In this document: piece by piece, positions 29,326 to 38,600 of the stretch
Layout: every line of letters begins with the position of its first letter
Numbering within the stretch: position 1 is the first letter of the stretch
From: Sinorhizobium fredii
GTDB lineage: Bacteria; Pseudomonadota; Alphaproteobacteria; Rhizobiales; Rhizobiaceae
Length of the DNA stretch: 64,000 nt
Assembly (NCBI RefSeq): GCF_002944405.1
Contig: NZ_CP024307.1
Coordinates: forward strand, 578,501 to 642,500
Direction of reading: 5' to 3'
The notes under the pieces: model-generated
Told to the model about the DNA's origin: nothing
What the model saw: only the letters and a program-made list of their open reading frames with translations
Database searches by the model: none
Made by a program: the position numbers and the translations under genes

Positions 29326-30585
29326 TTACTTCTGCCCATCGAGGAAGAACCGCACCATTTGGGAAGAGGCGTCCGGACCATGCGGGTCCGTATACGAACC
29401 AGCGGAATGGCCGCCGGACCAGGCATGGCCGGCACCCTCCACCAGCCAATATTCGACCGCCGGCCGTCCCGCGGCATCCACAACAGTGGTTCTTTGATAG
29501 GTCCGCCCGCCGGCGGATCGACCGGATTCTTTCCGGACGGCCCATCCGGAGCCTGTTGGCGTGGCTGCCGCGACGATCCGATCGGCGTTGGAGGGATGCA
29601 CGGTCCGATCCGCACTCCCTTGGAAGACAATCGTCCGGAGCCGGTGTCCATTGGCGAGCCGCTTCGGATGGGATGCAAGCCCGCCATTGCCGCGCATCGC
29701 GGAGAAAGCTGAGACGACGTCGTTGGCCGACCCGTAGGTTAGGCCGGAATGGATCCCCGCGGCGGAATAGAGATCGGGATAGGTCTCGCCCATAACCGCC
29801 GCCATTGCTCCACCTGCCGAAAGGCCTGCCACGAAGATGCGGCTGCGATCGAGGCCGAATTCGGCCATGATCTCCTTGGTGATGCCGGCAATGATCGAGG
29901 GTTCGCCCTCGTCGCGCATCTGGTCGGCGGGCCGGAACCAGTTCCAGCAGAACGATGCGTTGTCAGCCCCGCTTTGGCGGGGATAGGCGACCATCAGGCC
30001 GTGCGTCTCGGCGACTGCATTCATGCCGGTTCCTGCAGCAAAGTCTTCGGGATCCTGTTTGCAGCCATGAAGCATGATGACAAGGCCGCGCGGCCGATCG
30101 GATGCGGATGCGGGAATGTAGAGCCTGTAGCTTCGCGAGCCCGCGGGGCAGGTGAAGGATCGCGCCAGGAACTGTGCCCCGTCCGGCACAACTGCCGGAG
30201 GCCCCCGTTTTGCCAGTCCGGGCAGGCTCACGTCATGTAGCGATCCGAAAACGCCGGACGCCAACCGCCCCTCGCGCAATATCCGTACCGTTTCTCCCAA
30301 GGAATTCCGCAACCTTCGCGACGCGGTGCCATCGCCAGCGCTTTTGGCGGACTCTTCCACCGCAGGCTTTGCCGATGGCTCGATGACCTCCGCATCCGGA
30401 TCGATCGGAAAGGGGGTGGAACGCCGATTTGGCGGCGGTGGTGTGATGTCCGGTGTCGAGGCGCGAGTATCTAAGGCCGATTGACCGGCCAGCGCATTCT
30501 GGATCACGCGTGTCGCCTCGGCGAGCTTCAGGGCGCGCGTGGACCGTACCGCACGGAGCATGGCCGTGGCAAAATCTTCATTCAT
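29326..30585 (-). CDS. PHB depolymerase-family esterase
   Basis: 419-residue protein of the extracellular-type short-chain PHA depolymerase/feruloyl esterase family (alpha/beta hydrolase). An N-terminal extension of about 130 residues precedes the catalytic domain. Family marks are YRLYIPAS, VIMLHGCKQDPEDFAAGTG, the nucleophile elbow VAGLSAGGAMAAVMG, and the C-terminal His region VEGAGHAWSGG. No signal peptide is seen. ATG 30585 is preferred over GTG 30606 because AAGGA lies at correct distance. An RHH regulator gene ends 30 bases upstream on the same strand, so it may be an operon. Confidence 0.9.
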   Translation of the reverse strand: MNEDFATAMLRAVRSTRALKLAEATRVIQNALAGQSALDTRASTPDITPPPPNRRSTPFPIDPDAEVIEPSAKPAVEESAKSAGDGTASRRLRNSLGETVRILREGRLASGVFGSLHDVSLPGLAKRGPPAVVPDGAQFLARSFTCPAGSRSYRLYIPASASDRPRGLVIMLHGCKQDPEDFAAGTGMNAVAETHGLMVAYPRQSGADNASFCWNWFRPADQMRDEGEPSIIAGITKEIMAEFGLDRSRIFVAGLSAGGAMAAVMGETYPDLYSAAGIHSGLTYGSANDVVSAFSAMRGNGGLASHPKRLANGHRLRTIVFQGSADRTVHPSNADRIVAAATPTGSGWAVRKESGRSAGGRTYQRTTVVDAAGRPAVEYWLVEGAGHAWSGGHSAGSYTDPHGPDASSQMVRFFLDGQK

Positions 30586-30615
30586 CGAGGTGTCCTTGTT
30601 GGTCACGCCGCTGCT

Positions 30616-31035
30616 CTATCGGATGCGATCGGCCAGCGCTGATTTGAGCTCGGTGCTGGCCTGCAGTGCGCCGAGCACGGTGATGGATTCAATTGTTGCC
30701 AAAGCAAGTTCCGGCGTGACGTCGCGTGCGAAGCGGGCAAGTCCGACGACCTTGATGTGAAGCCTTTCGCCGGCCGCCTTGAGCGCTTCCAGATCGGCTC
30801 TGCTGTAGTCGCGCAGCCCCAGCTCGAGCGTGTGCCGAACGATCGACTGCTTGACCGCCTCGGCTTCGGCCGCGAGCTGGTTGCGGATCGCTGTTCGGAT
30901 GAAGTCGGTGCGATTGGAATAGAATCCTTCCTGCACGAGAAGGTCGATGCGGCCGAGATCGACGTAACCGAGATTGATGGTGATCTTCTCCGATTCGCCG
31001 CCCTTGTCGCGCAACTTGTGTACATTGTCTTTCAT
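30616..31035 (-). CDS. Ribbon-helix-helix (CopG-type) transcriptional regulator
   Basis: 139 residues. The N-terminal strand-helix-helix (KITINLGYVDLGRIDLLV, then SNRTDFIRTAIRNQL) is a clear RHH DNA-binding motif; the C-terminal helical part is of unknown role. GGAGG lies 6 bases before ATG 31035. It directly precedes the PHB-depolymerase-like gene and probably regulates it. Confidence 0.85.
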   Translation of the reverse strand: MKDNVHKLRDKGGESEKITINLGYVDLGRIDLLVQEGFYSNRTDFIRTAIRNQLAAEAEAVKQSIVRHTLELGLRDYSRADLEALKAAGERLHIKVVGLARFARDVTPELALATIESITVLGALQASTELKSALADRIR

Positions 31036-32116
31036 GGAATCCTCCACCATCCACCTGGATGGTATATGGATGTTTCATTGAGGGGTTGCAAGAGCCATGT
31101 CTTTGTTAGCGATGTAATTGCACGTCGATCAGCCTCGAAGACTCCTCACGCTCCCATTCGGCCTTCGCCGCTCCAGGACACTTGCGAGCGACTTGCCGCG
31201 CGTTGAGATGAACTCGCCGGCTGAACAACCCGGCAAACTACGATCGCCAATCCACGCCGCCTGGAGGTCCCATCAAGCGTGGTGCACGGGGCCTCCAAAG
31301 CACACCCTGAATCCGGGCAGCTCTGGAGTTTCGTTCGCACGGAACGCCGCAGTCATGGAAGGTACGTCGATGATCAGAGTTGACCCTCTGCTGATCTTGT
31401 GGATCACGGCATCGCTGGCGTTTGCCTCCCCCTGCTGACGCGGCGGCGATGAGGTACAGCATCCTGTGCTTTGTTCGGACGGGGGGTGTCGGGCGGGGTT
31501 TTCGACGATGCCCTGGCCATTCCTGCATAAGCGCGCGAGCGGCCGAACCGCGCCTCTTCCGGTCGGCTAAACCTCGTCGCGCGGGATATTCCCGTACATG
31601 GAGATCCTCCACCCGAGCGTGATAAACCATCCCGGCCGGATGCCGAGGCGTGCCTCTGCTGTCGAAGGGTGCGGTTAAATCTAGCGTGGGGCAGCACGAT
31701 CATGGCTGCGGTATATGTGGCGAGTATCTGGCGCGATGACGAGCGACGGGCAGGAGCTGTTGTCCGACGAACTCTCCAAGTTCCTGCCGGGGCTTGCCCA
31801 ACTTCCCGAAGGCTGATGTCGAGGGACGTTTGGACCGCCGCCCTGGAGCGCCACCGTGAAGCGGTCGGACGCCGCGATACGAACTGACTGTACGGGGAGG
31901 AAGTGGGCGCGACGCATATCGTCAGTTTTTATATTCCTATGCTCTCAGGAGCCAGACGCGCCTTGAAGCCCTACGATGTCGTCGTCGAAAGTCATCGATT
32001 GCGTGCTCGTCTTCGAGCGTCCTTTGGATCGTCTTGCACCTGGCGCCGAGAGCGCCGACGCCGCCAGAAACAGGCGACGTTGCTGATCGTCTACTTCGGG
32101 CGAGAAGAGTTGCAGA
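31036..32116. other. 1.1-kb stretch without a supported gene
   Basis: Only short overlapping frames are present and none has both a ribosome site and a plausible protein. The stretch may be decayed sequence. No RNA gene or repeat recognised. Confidence 0.45.
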
Positions 32117-32320
32117 TCAAACTGATCTGACATTTTCGGCTTTCGACTTCCCGGTCTTACGGTCTTGGCCCAGTTCGTAGCTGACCTTCTCTCCGTCTCG
32201 TAGTGGTCCGGAGCCCTGCACCGCCGACACATGGACGAATACATCTGCCCCGCCATTGTCGGGCGTGATGAAGCCAAAACCCTTGTCCTGGTTGAAAAAC
32301 TTAACGGTACCAGTCGCCAT
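32117..32320 (-). CDS. Cold-shock protein (CspA family)
   Basis: 67-residue OB-fold RNA chaperone. RNP1-like KGFGFITPD and RNP2-like VFVHVSAV are present. [10 protein letters not shown] is the family start; five extra upstream codons are ignored. A second csp gene lies at 49052. The long 5' region typical of csp leaders cannot be verified. Confidence 0.94.
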   Translation of the reverse strand: MATGTVKFFNQDKGFGFITPDNGGADVFVHVSAVQGSGPLRDGEKVSYELGQDRKTGKSKAENVRSV

Positions 32321-32702
32321 CTTTATCCTCGTCAACGAAGCGGCTTACGTGCTGCCGGCGAAGCTTATTCATCGCTGCGCTCGCATGCAACCTTTCCTCC
32401 GTGTGATAGCGCACCAGACAGAAGCCTGGGCTTGGCTGCTCGAATGACTCTCCAGTCTTTGTGACAATGGTCGAAGGTGAAGACTAGCTACATGCATACG
32501 AACGTTTGAATGCCCATTTCCAACGGCCTAATCGGCCGCAAACGCCGGCGTCCATCGCGATCGTCCTTGCTCTCTGCAACAACATCCGCATCAACGCGCT
32601 GGCGCCTGCGGTCGTTGAAGTCCCCGTCTCCCGCCGCCGTCGATTCGATCCCTTCAAGGCGAGCACTTGAAACTCGTCTGTTTTGATGCGCTCGAAGACT
32701 CC
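32321..32702. other. Gap upstream of the cold-shock gene, no gene seen
   Basis: About 380 bases that include the leader of the minus-strand csp gene. No other supported frame, RNA or repeat. Confidence 0.4.
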
Positions 32703-34082
32703 TCAGGCCATCTCGAGGTGCGAGTCTTTCGCCCCTTGCGCGATTACCGGCGCGGGAGACTCCTTTTGCAGGTGGGAAGCGTTAAGTCGGCGCGCCACGA
32801 TATCGTGGTTGAGCCACCGGACAGGACCGGCGGGATCTGAAGATGCACCAAAAATAAGCTGCCCCGTCGCCTCCACCACGAGGGCACTCAGGAGGTCGCT
32901 GATCATCGCCTTGCTGTCCCGATGCATCTGTGTGATCTCGTTGGACGTGCCGATGGTCAGATCGGACTGTGCTTGGCTGTTCGCCATTGGCCACGCCGAG
33001 AAGTCGTAAAACGGACGCATGACCTCGTTGGCCTGCATATCGGTAATCTTCTGGAAAACATCCTTCATCGTGAAGCCGTCTGCCAGAAGCTGCTGGCATG
33101 CCTGCCATTGGTCCTCTGCCCACTGGCCACCGTTCTCTTTCCTCAAGGCGAGCAGCAGCGGTATCAGGGGAAGCTCGATACCCGTAAATACGTCTGACGA
33201 ATTGGTCCGTATTTCGGGACAGTTATAGACGGTTGCCTTGACGCCCGCTGCCCAGGCATCCTCCGCGATGCATTCGAGCCGCATCTTGGCGTAACCTTGC
33301 GTGTAGTTGGTGTAGGTCTGCCAACGGTAGCTGCCGTCTATCAGGATTGCCGTTCCATGATACCCGTAGGCCGTATAGCGGACCTGACCGCCCGATGCCT
33401 CTACGCGCTCCCGGATCCCCGTGCTGAAGTCGATAAGATGTCGAAAGGTGATTGCGGAGACTTCGTCGAAATTCTGCAGGATGAGCTTGCCCATGTCGCT
33501 GTCGAGGAGGGCTTGCGATGACATGTGGCGGGGACCAACACCCTTGTAGATTCGATTGGCAACGACCAGGAATACCTTCGCTTTCGGGATACCTCCGGCC
33601 ATTGTATGGGCGAAAAAAACATTGCGGCCGTCGGCAATCATTCCATCGAGAACGGCCATGACCTGTGAAAGCGAATTCGTGAACCGCGAGGTGGCGATGT
33701 CTTGACACAGCTCAATGTAGTCCCAGTCGAGCCTGTCATGCTGCCAGCTCTCCAGCGTCATCGTCGCGAGGAGATCCGTCGGAGTGGGGCCGCCTGCCGG
33801 AGCGTCGAGATCGAAGCCAGCCATTAGAGGTATGTTGATAATCCTGCCGCCCAATCGGCCTTCGGCGGCAGAAAGTTCCTCGGCGTTTAGAGGCCGCAGT
33901 GCGTTGTTCTCGTCGCGCCGCCCAACCGTAATTCCTACGATCTCCATTCCAGCCCGCCGAGCTTCGTTGACCAAGCCAGTCGCGTATCCGCGACCGAAGA
34001 GTTCGCCGAAGAGGACGAAAACATCACCTTTACGGAAGACGCTGTTTTCGGCAATGCCATTCAAGGCGATCGGGTTTTCCAT
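32703..34082 (-). CDS. Rossmann-type protein resembling the enoyl-ACP reductase FabMG family
   Basis: 459 residues. The N-terminus has a beta-alpha-beta nucleotide-binding pattern (VFVLFGELFGRGYATGLVNEARRAGM) with a glycine-rich turn, then VGITVGRRDENNALRPL. The middle contains AHTMAGGIPKAKVFLVVANR and YTAYGYHGTAILIDGSYRW. I recall similar rhizobial proteins labelled enoyl ACP reductase FabMG family, but this is from memory and the chemistry is unproven. It is an intact, well-composed coding region without an obvious partner. An enoyl reductase would suit the stray ACP in this window, but there is no direct link. Confidence 0.6.
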   Translation of the reverse strand: MENPIALNGIAENSVFRKGDVFVLFGELFGRGYATGLVNEARRAGMEIVGITVGRRDENNALRPLNAEELSAAEGRLGGRIINIPLMAGFDLDAPAGGPTPTDLLATMTLESWQHDRLDWDYIELCQDIATSRFTNSLSQVMAVLDGMIADGRNVFFAHTMAGGIPKAKVFLVVANRIYKGVGPRHMSSQALLDSDMGKLILQNFDEVSAITFRHLIDFSTGIRERVEASGGQVRYTAYGYHGTAILIDGSYRWQTYTNYTQGYAKMRLECIAEDAWAAGVKATVYNCPEIRTNSSDVFTGIELPLIPLLLALRKENGGQWAEDQWQACQQLLADGFTMKDVFQKITDMQANEVMRPFYDFSAWPMANSQAQSDLTIGTSNEITQMHRDSKAMISDLLSALVVEATGQLIFGASSDPAGPVRWLNHDIVARRLNASHLQKESPAPVIAQGAKDSHLEMA

Positions 34083-34309
34083 GCTGTCAGCTCTTTGGTC
34101 CGTTGGTCGTCGAGCGATGGCTCAGACGAGCTTCAACAGTTACATGACCGCGCTGACCCGTAATAGGAAGTCATTTTAAGTGACCGTTCATTTCAAAACG
34201 TGAAGTCCAGTAAGGACTACTCGTCATTCGAACTATAAAAAGAAGGTAAATGTCGGGGCTGGTGGCGCGATCTGTCCTTGGCGAAGTCGCTTATCGGCGC
34301 AAAGCTGCC

Positions 34310-34625
34310 TCAATCGAACAGCCGAAATGTGCGGATGAGGGCGCGGGCGATGGCGATGGCCACATGCGACTTGCCCGTTGCCGGGCCGCCGACGAGGACC
34401 ATGTTGTGCTGTTCGGCCAGGAAGTTGCCGGTGGCGAGTTCGCGGATCAGCTCTTCGTTGACCGGCGCGCTGTCGAAGTCGAAGTCATCGTTCTCTTTGG
34501 CGAGCGGCAGCTTGGCGATGGTGAGCTGGTAGCGGATGGAGCGCGCCTGCGAAGGTGTTTGCTTCCGCCAGCCTTCCAATGCCGTCGACGCAACGGCCAG
34601 AGCTGGATCGGGAAACTTGGACAGG
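34310..34625 (-). pseudogene. IS21-family IstB ATPase fragment
   Basis: The frame reads RYQLTIAKLPLAKENDDFDFD and LVGGPATGKSHVAIAIARAL, i.e. the N-terminal region and Walker A of the IstB helper ATPase of IS21-type elements. It stops after about 90 residues; Walker B and the rest are gone. Coding similarity extends slightly past the Met to about 34620 in a shifted frame. It is a relic. Confidence 0.75.
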
Positions 34626-34694
34626 GGTTATAAGTGGAATTTCTGCCTGAACACGGCATAGAAGCCGGGAACAGGAGTCTTCTAACTGACGCGA

Positions 34695-35198
34695 TTATTC
34701 TTCGATCAGACGCTTCTCTCCCGGGGGGAGCCCCTGCTCGATCAACCTGTCGAGGTAGTCGCAGTAAGGACTGCCTTCATAGAATGGGTGGGCCGCCTCT
34801 CGGACGTATTCCGCATTCAGGTTTGGAAACTTCTTCAAAGGATCAGAGATCCAGATCCTCACTTCATCGGTATTGCCCGCCCTGAGGCCGAGCAACGCTG
34901 CTCCGATGAATGGATAATAGGTTGTGCGTTCGAAGGACGCGCCTTCCCGTAGATGCACCCGGGCCGTTGAGAGGTCATCGGGCTCGCCTCTCAGCATCAA
35001 GCCAATACCGAGCAGTGTCTTGAACGAAAATATAGACGGATCGTGAGGACTAAGAACGGCTCGAATCGTCGTATCGGCGTTCCTGAGCCGCACGGCCGCC
35101 ATTCCATGTGCGAAGTGAAGAAATGCGTAGTCGGGATTTAACGCAAGGCCCTGTTCAGCGACAGGCATGGCCTCAGCCGCTCGCCCGTATGTGGCCAA
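34695..35198 (-). pseudogene. TPR-type C-terminal fragment (adenylate-cyclase-like protein)
   Basis: 167 residues with tetratricopeptide-like helices (YGRAAEAMPVAEQGLALNPDYAFLHFAHGMA, with R.GEPDDLSTARVHLREGA later) and an end (YCDYLDRLIEQGLP) like the tails of rhizobial adenylate cyclase/TPR proteins. The N-terminal catalytic part is absent: the frame starts inside a repeat at the junction with IS-like sequence near 35200. Probably a gene cut by an insertion. Confidence 0.55.
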
Positions 35199-35354
35199 GC
35201 CCCCTGCTTAAAGCGATATCTCAGTGTCTCGCGGACACGCCGCATCTCCAATCTCTCCGCTGGCATCCCGTTCCTTCGCTCATGACAGCCGAAGGACGAA
35301 ACTTCACACCAGCAGGGGACCCACTTCAGAGCCCTCCAATTGGGAGCGCATCAT

Positions 35355-35435
35355 CTCGGAATCAGGGGGCGACTATTATTCGGAATGAGAGGCCCGAATG
35401 ATTTCGGAATCAGGGGGCGGATTGCCTCGGAATTT
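35355..35435. mobile_element. IS21-like terminal repeat region (relic)
   Basis: TCGGAATCAGGGGGCG occurs twice as a direct repeat at 35355-35370 and 35404-35419, with degenerate copies starting at 35379 and 35427. Multiple short repeats inside an end are a feature of IS21-family termini, and an istB fragment lies about 730 bases to the left. No intact istA is present. Confidence 0.55.
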
Positions 35436-35621
35436 GCACGGAAGGAGATGTCGTAGGAAGACATCGTCAGGCCACGTCATGTGTGGTAATGATCTTTCTT
35501 ATACTTGCTCTGGCCACCTGGCGGACGAATTTTGTGCGCCAAAGTTGCTGACAGTCTGTCGGGAAACGCCAACGTGTCGACCGAGTCCGGCGGTTGAACC
35601 CATCCTCTCGGTTCGGCGCTG

Positions 35622-38600
35622 ATGGAGAGCACCTTGAAGGTCCTGTGGGAGGATGGCGAACGCGTGCTGTGCCGCGGACGGCGTCGGGGTGCCGGCGGCC
35701 AGTGGGACGCTGTGCTGACCGTATTTCCCGCCAGCGAGCACCCGACGCCCTCAAGTCTCGATCGCCTCGCCCACGAATATGAACTGAAGGAAGAACTGGA
35801 AGGTACATGGGCCGTGCGGCCCCTGGAGTTCGTGCGCGAAGGCGGCCGGACCATGCTGGTCCTCGAGGATCCCGGCGGCGAGCCGCTCGCGCGGCTGCTC
35901 GACGGCCCGATGAAGGTCGGAGATTTCTTACGAATCGCCATCGCCATCGCCTCGACCCTATGCAAGGTCCACCAGCGCGGTCTCGTCCACAAGGACGTCA
36001 ACCCGGCCAACATTCTAGTGAGTGGCGGGAGTGAAGAGGTGCGGCTGATCGGCTTTGGCATTGCCTCGCGCCTCTCTTGCGAACGGCAGACACCCGACCC
36101 GCCCGAGACCATCACCGGGACGCTCGCCTACATGGCACCGGAACAGACCGGCCGCATGAACCAATCGGTCGACTCTCGTAGCGATCTCTACGCGCTCGGG
36201 ATCACCTTTTACCAAATGCTCACGGGTGTACTGCCGTTTGCGGCGGCCGATCCGATGGAGTGGGTGCACTGCCACCTCGCCAGGAAGCCTTTGCCACCCA
36301 CAGAGCGACTGAAGGGCGTGCCCGGCGTCATCTCAGCGATCATCATGAAGCTGCTCGCGAAGACGGCCGAGCAGCGCTACCAGACTGCCGCCGGTCTGGG
36401 CCGCGACTTGCGGCGCTGCCTCACTGCGTGGGAGGTTCTGGGCCGCATCGATGCCTTCCCGCTCGGCGAAGACGACACGCCGGACCGGTTCCTGATCCCG
36501 GAGAAGCTGTATGGACGCGAGCGCGAAATCAAAGCCCTGCTCGCGGCCTTCGACCGCATCGTCCAGGGTGGCGGCCCGGAGCTGGTGCTGGTGTCCGGCT
36601 ACTCCGGTATCGGCAAGTCCACCGTCGTCGGCGAGCTGCGGAAGGTGCTAGTGCCGTCGCGCGGGCTGTTCGCCTCGGGCAAGTTCGACCAATACAACCG
36701 CGACATCCCATATGCCAGCTTGGCGCAGGCCTTGCAGGGGCTGATCCGCCCGCTGCTTGGCAAGAGTGAGGCCGAGCTGGCGCCCTGGCGCGAAGCCTTT
36801 GGCGAGGCGCTTGGCCGAAACGGCCAGCTCATGGTGACACTCATCCCTGAGCTCGAACTCCTCACTGGCCCGCAGCCGCCGCTACCGGAGCTGCCGCCGC
36901 AGGACGCGCAGCGCCGCTTCCAGATGGTGTTCCGCCGCCTGCTCGGCGTGTTCGCGCAGCCGGAGCATCCGCTGGCGCTGTTCCTCGATGACCTGCAGTG
37001 GCTTGATGCTGCGACGCTCGACCTGGTTGAGCACTTGGTGACCCAGCCGGAGCTGCGCCACTTGCTGCTTATCGGCGCTTACCGGGACAACGAGGTCACG
37101 CCAGCGCACCCGCTGATGCGGCGGCTGGCGACGATCCGCAGCTTGGGCGTGCCGGCGCAGGAGATTGTGCTGGCGCCGCTGCGGCTTGAGGATCTCGACC
37201 GGCTCATTGCCGATGCGCTGCACTGCGCGCCAGCCTGTGCCGCGCCTCTGGCCCGGCTGGTGTTCGAAAAAACCATCGGCAATCCCTTCTTTGTCATCCA
37301 GTTCCTCACAGCACTCGCCGAGGAAGGACTAGTCGCTTTCGACCATGGACAGGCATGCTGGTCCTGGGATCTCGAGCGCATTCACGCCAGGGGTTACACA
37401 GACAATGTAGTGGACCTTTTGCTGAGCAAGTTGCGCCGCCTCCCCGAAACGACCCAGGATGCCCTGCAGCAGTTGGCCTGTCTGGGCAACGTTGGCGAGA
37501 TCGCCACCCTCAAACTGGTCCAGCGGGAGAGCGAGGCTGCGCTGGACGCAGCACTATCGGAGGCGGAGCGAGCCGGGTTGGTATGCCGGAGGGATGGGGC
37601 CTATTACTTCCTGCACGACCGCGTCGAGGAGGCAGCTTATACGCTTATCCCTGAAGGCGAGCGGGCCGCTGCACACCTCACCATCGGCCAGCGGCTGGTC
37701 GCGCACACGCCGCCGGAGGAGGTCGAGGAGAGTGTCTTCGACATCGTCGGCCAACTCAACCGGGGCATCGCGCTGATCGCCTCGGGCGAGGAGCGGGAGT
37801 GGGTTGCCGAACTGAACTTGATCGCTGGCCGGCGCGCCAAAGCCTCGACTGCCTACGCTTCGGCGCTGACCTATCTCACTGCCGGCCGGTCCCTATTGCC
37901 GGAGGACTGCTGGGAGCGCCGGTACGAGCTCGCTTTCGCGCTGGAGCTGCACATGGCCGAGTGCGAGTTCCTCACCGGCGCGCTGGGGGAAGCGGAGGCG
38001 CGCCTCGCCGAACTGGCAAGCCGCGCCGTCAGCATGCCCGACTTGGCCACCGTAACCCGGCTGCGGGTGGACCTCTTCATGACTCTCGGCCGAAGCGACC
38101 GCGCCATCATTGTCGGCCTCGACTACCTGCGCCGCGTCGGCGTCGCTTGGTCGGCGCATCCGACGAAGCACGACGTCCGGCAGGAATACGCGCGGATGTG
38201 GCGGCAGCTCGGCGACCGTCCGATCGACGCACTGCTCGACCTGCCCCGGATGACCGATCCGGTCGCGTGCGCGACAATGGACGTGCTTACCTCGCTCGTG
38301 TCCCCGGCCTTGTTCACCGACGAGAACCTGCGGTGCCTCGTCATCGGCCGCATGGGAAATCTCAGCCTTGAGCACGGTAACAGCGACGCTTCGTGTTACG
38401 CCTACACCGCGGTGGGCAACGTACTGGGACTGTTTTTCGGCGACTACAAGGCGGGGTTCCGCTTAGGCGAGCTGGGGCTTGATATGGTGGAGCAAAATGG
38501 CGCGGACCGCCTCAAGGCCCGCGTTTACCTGGCCTTCGGGAACCTTGCGAAGCCTCCGATGCGGCACTTCCCAAGGGGCCGTCCAATCGCACGGCACGCC

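Noticed and set aside
29268..29712. ATG with AAGGAGG at 29268
   Set aside because: The frame runs antisense into the esterase gene; product has no sensible composition.
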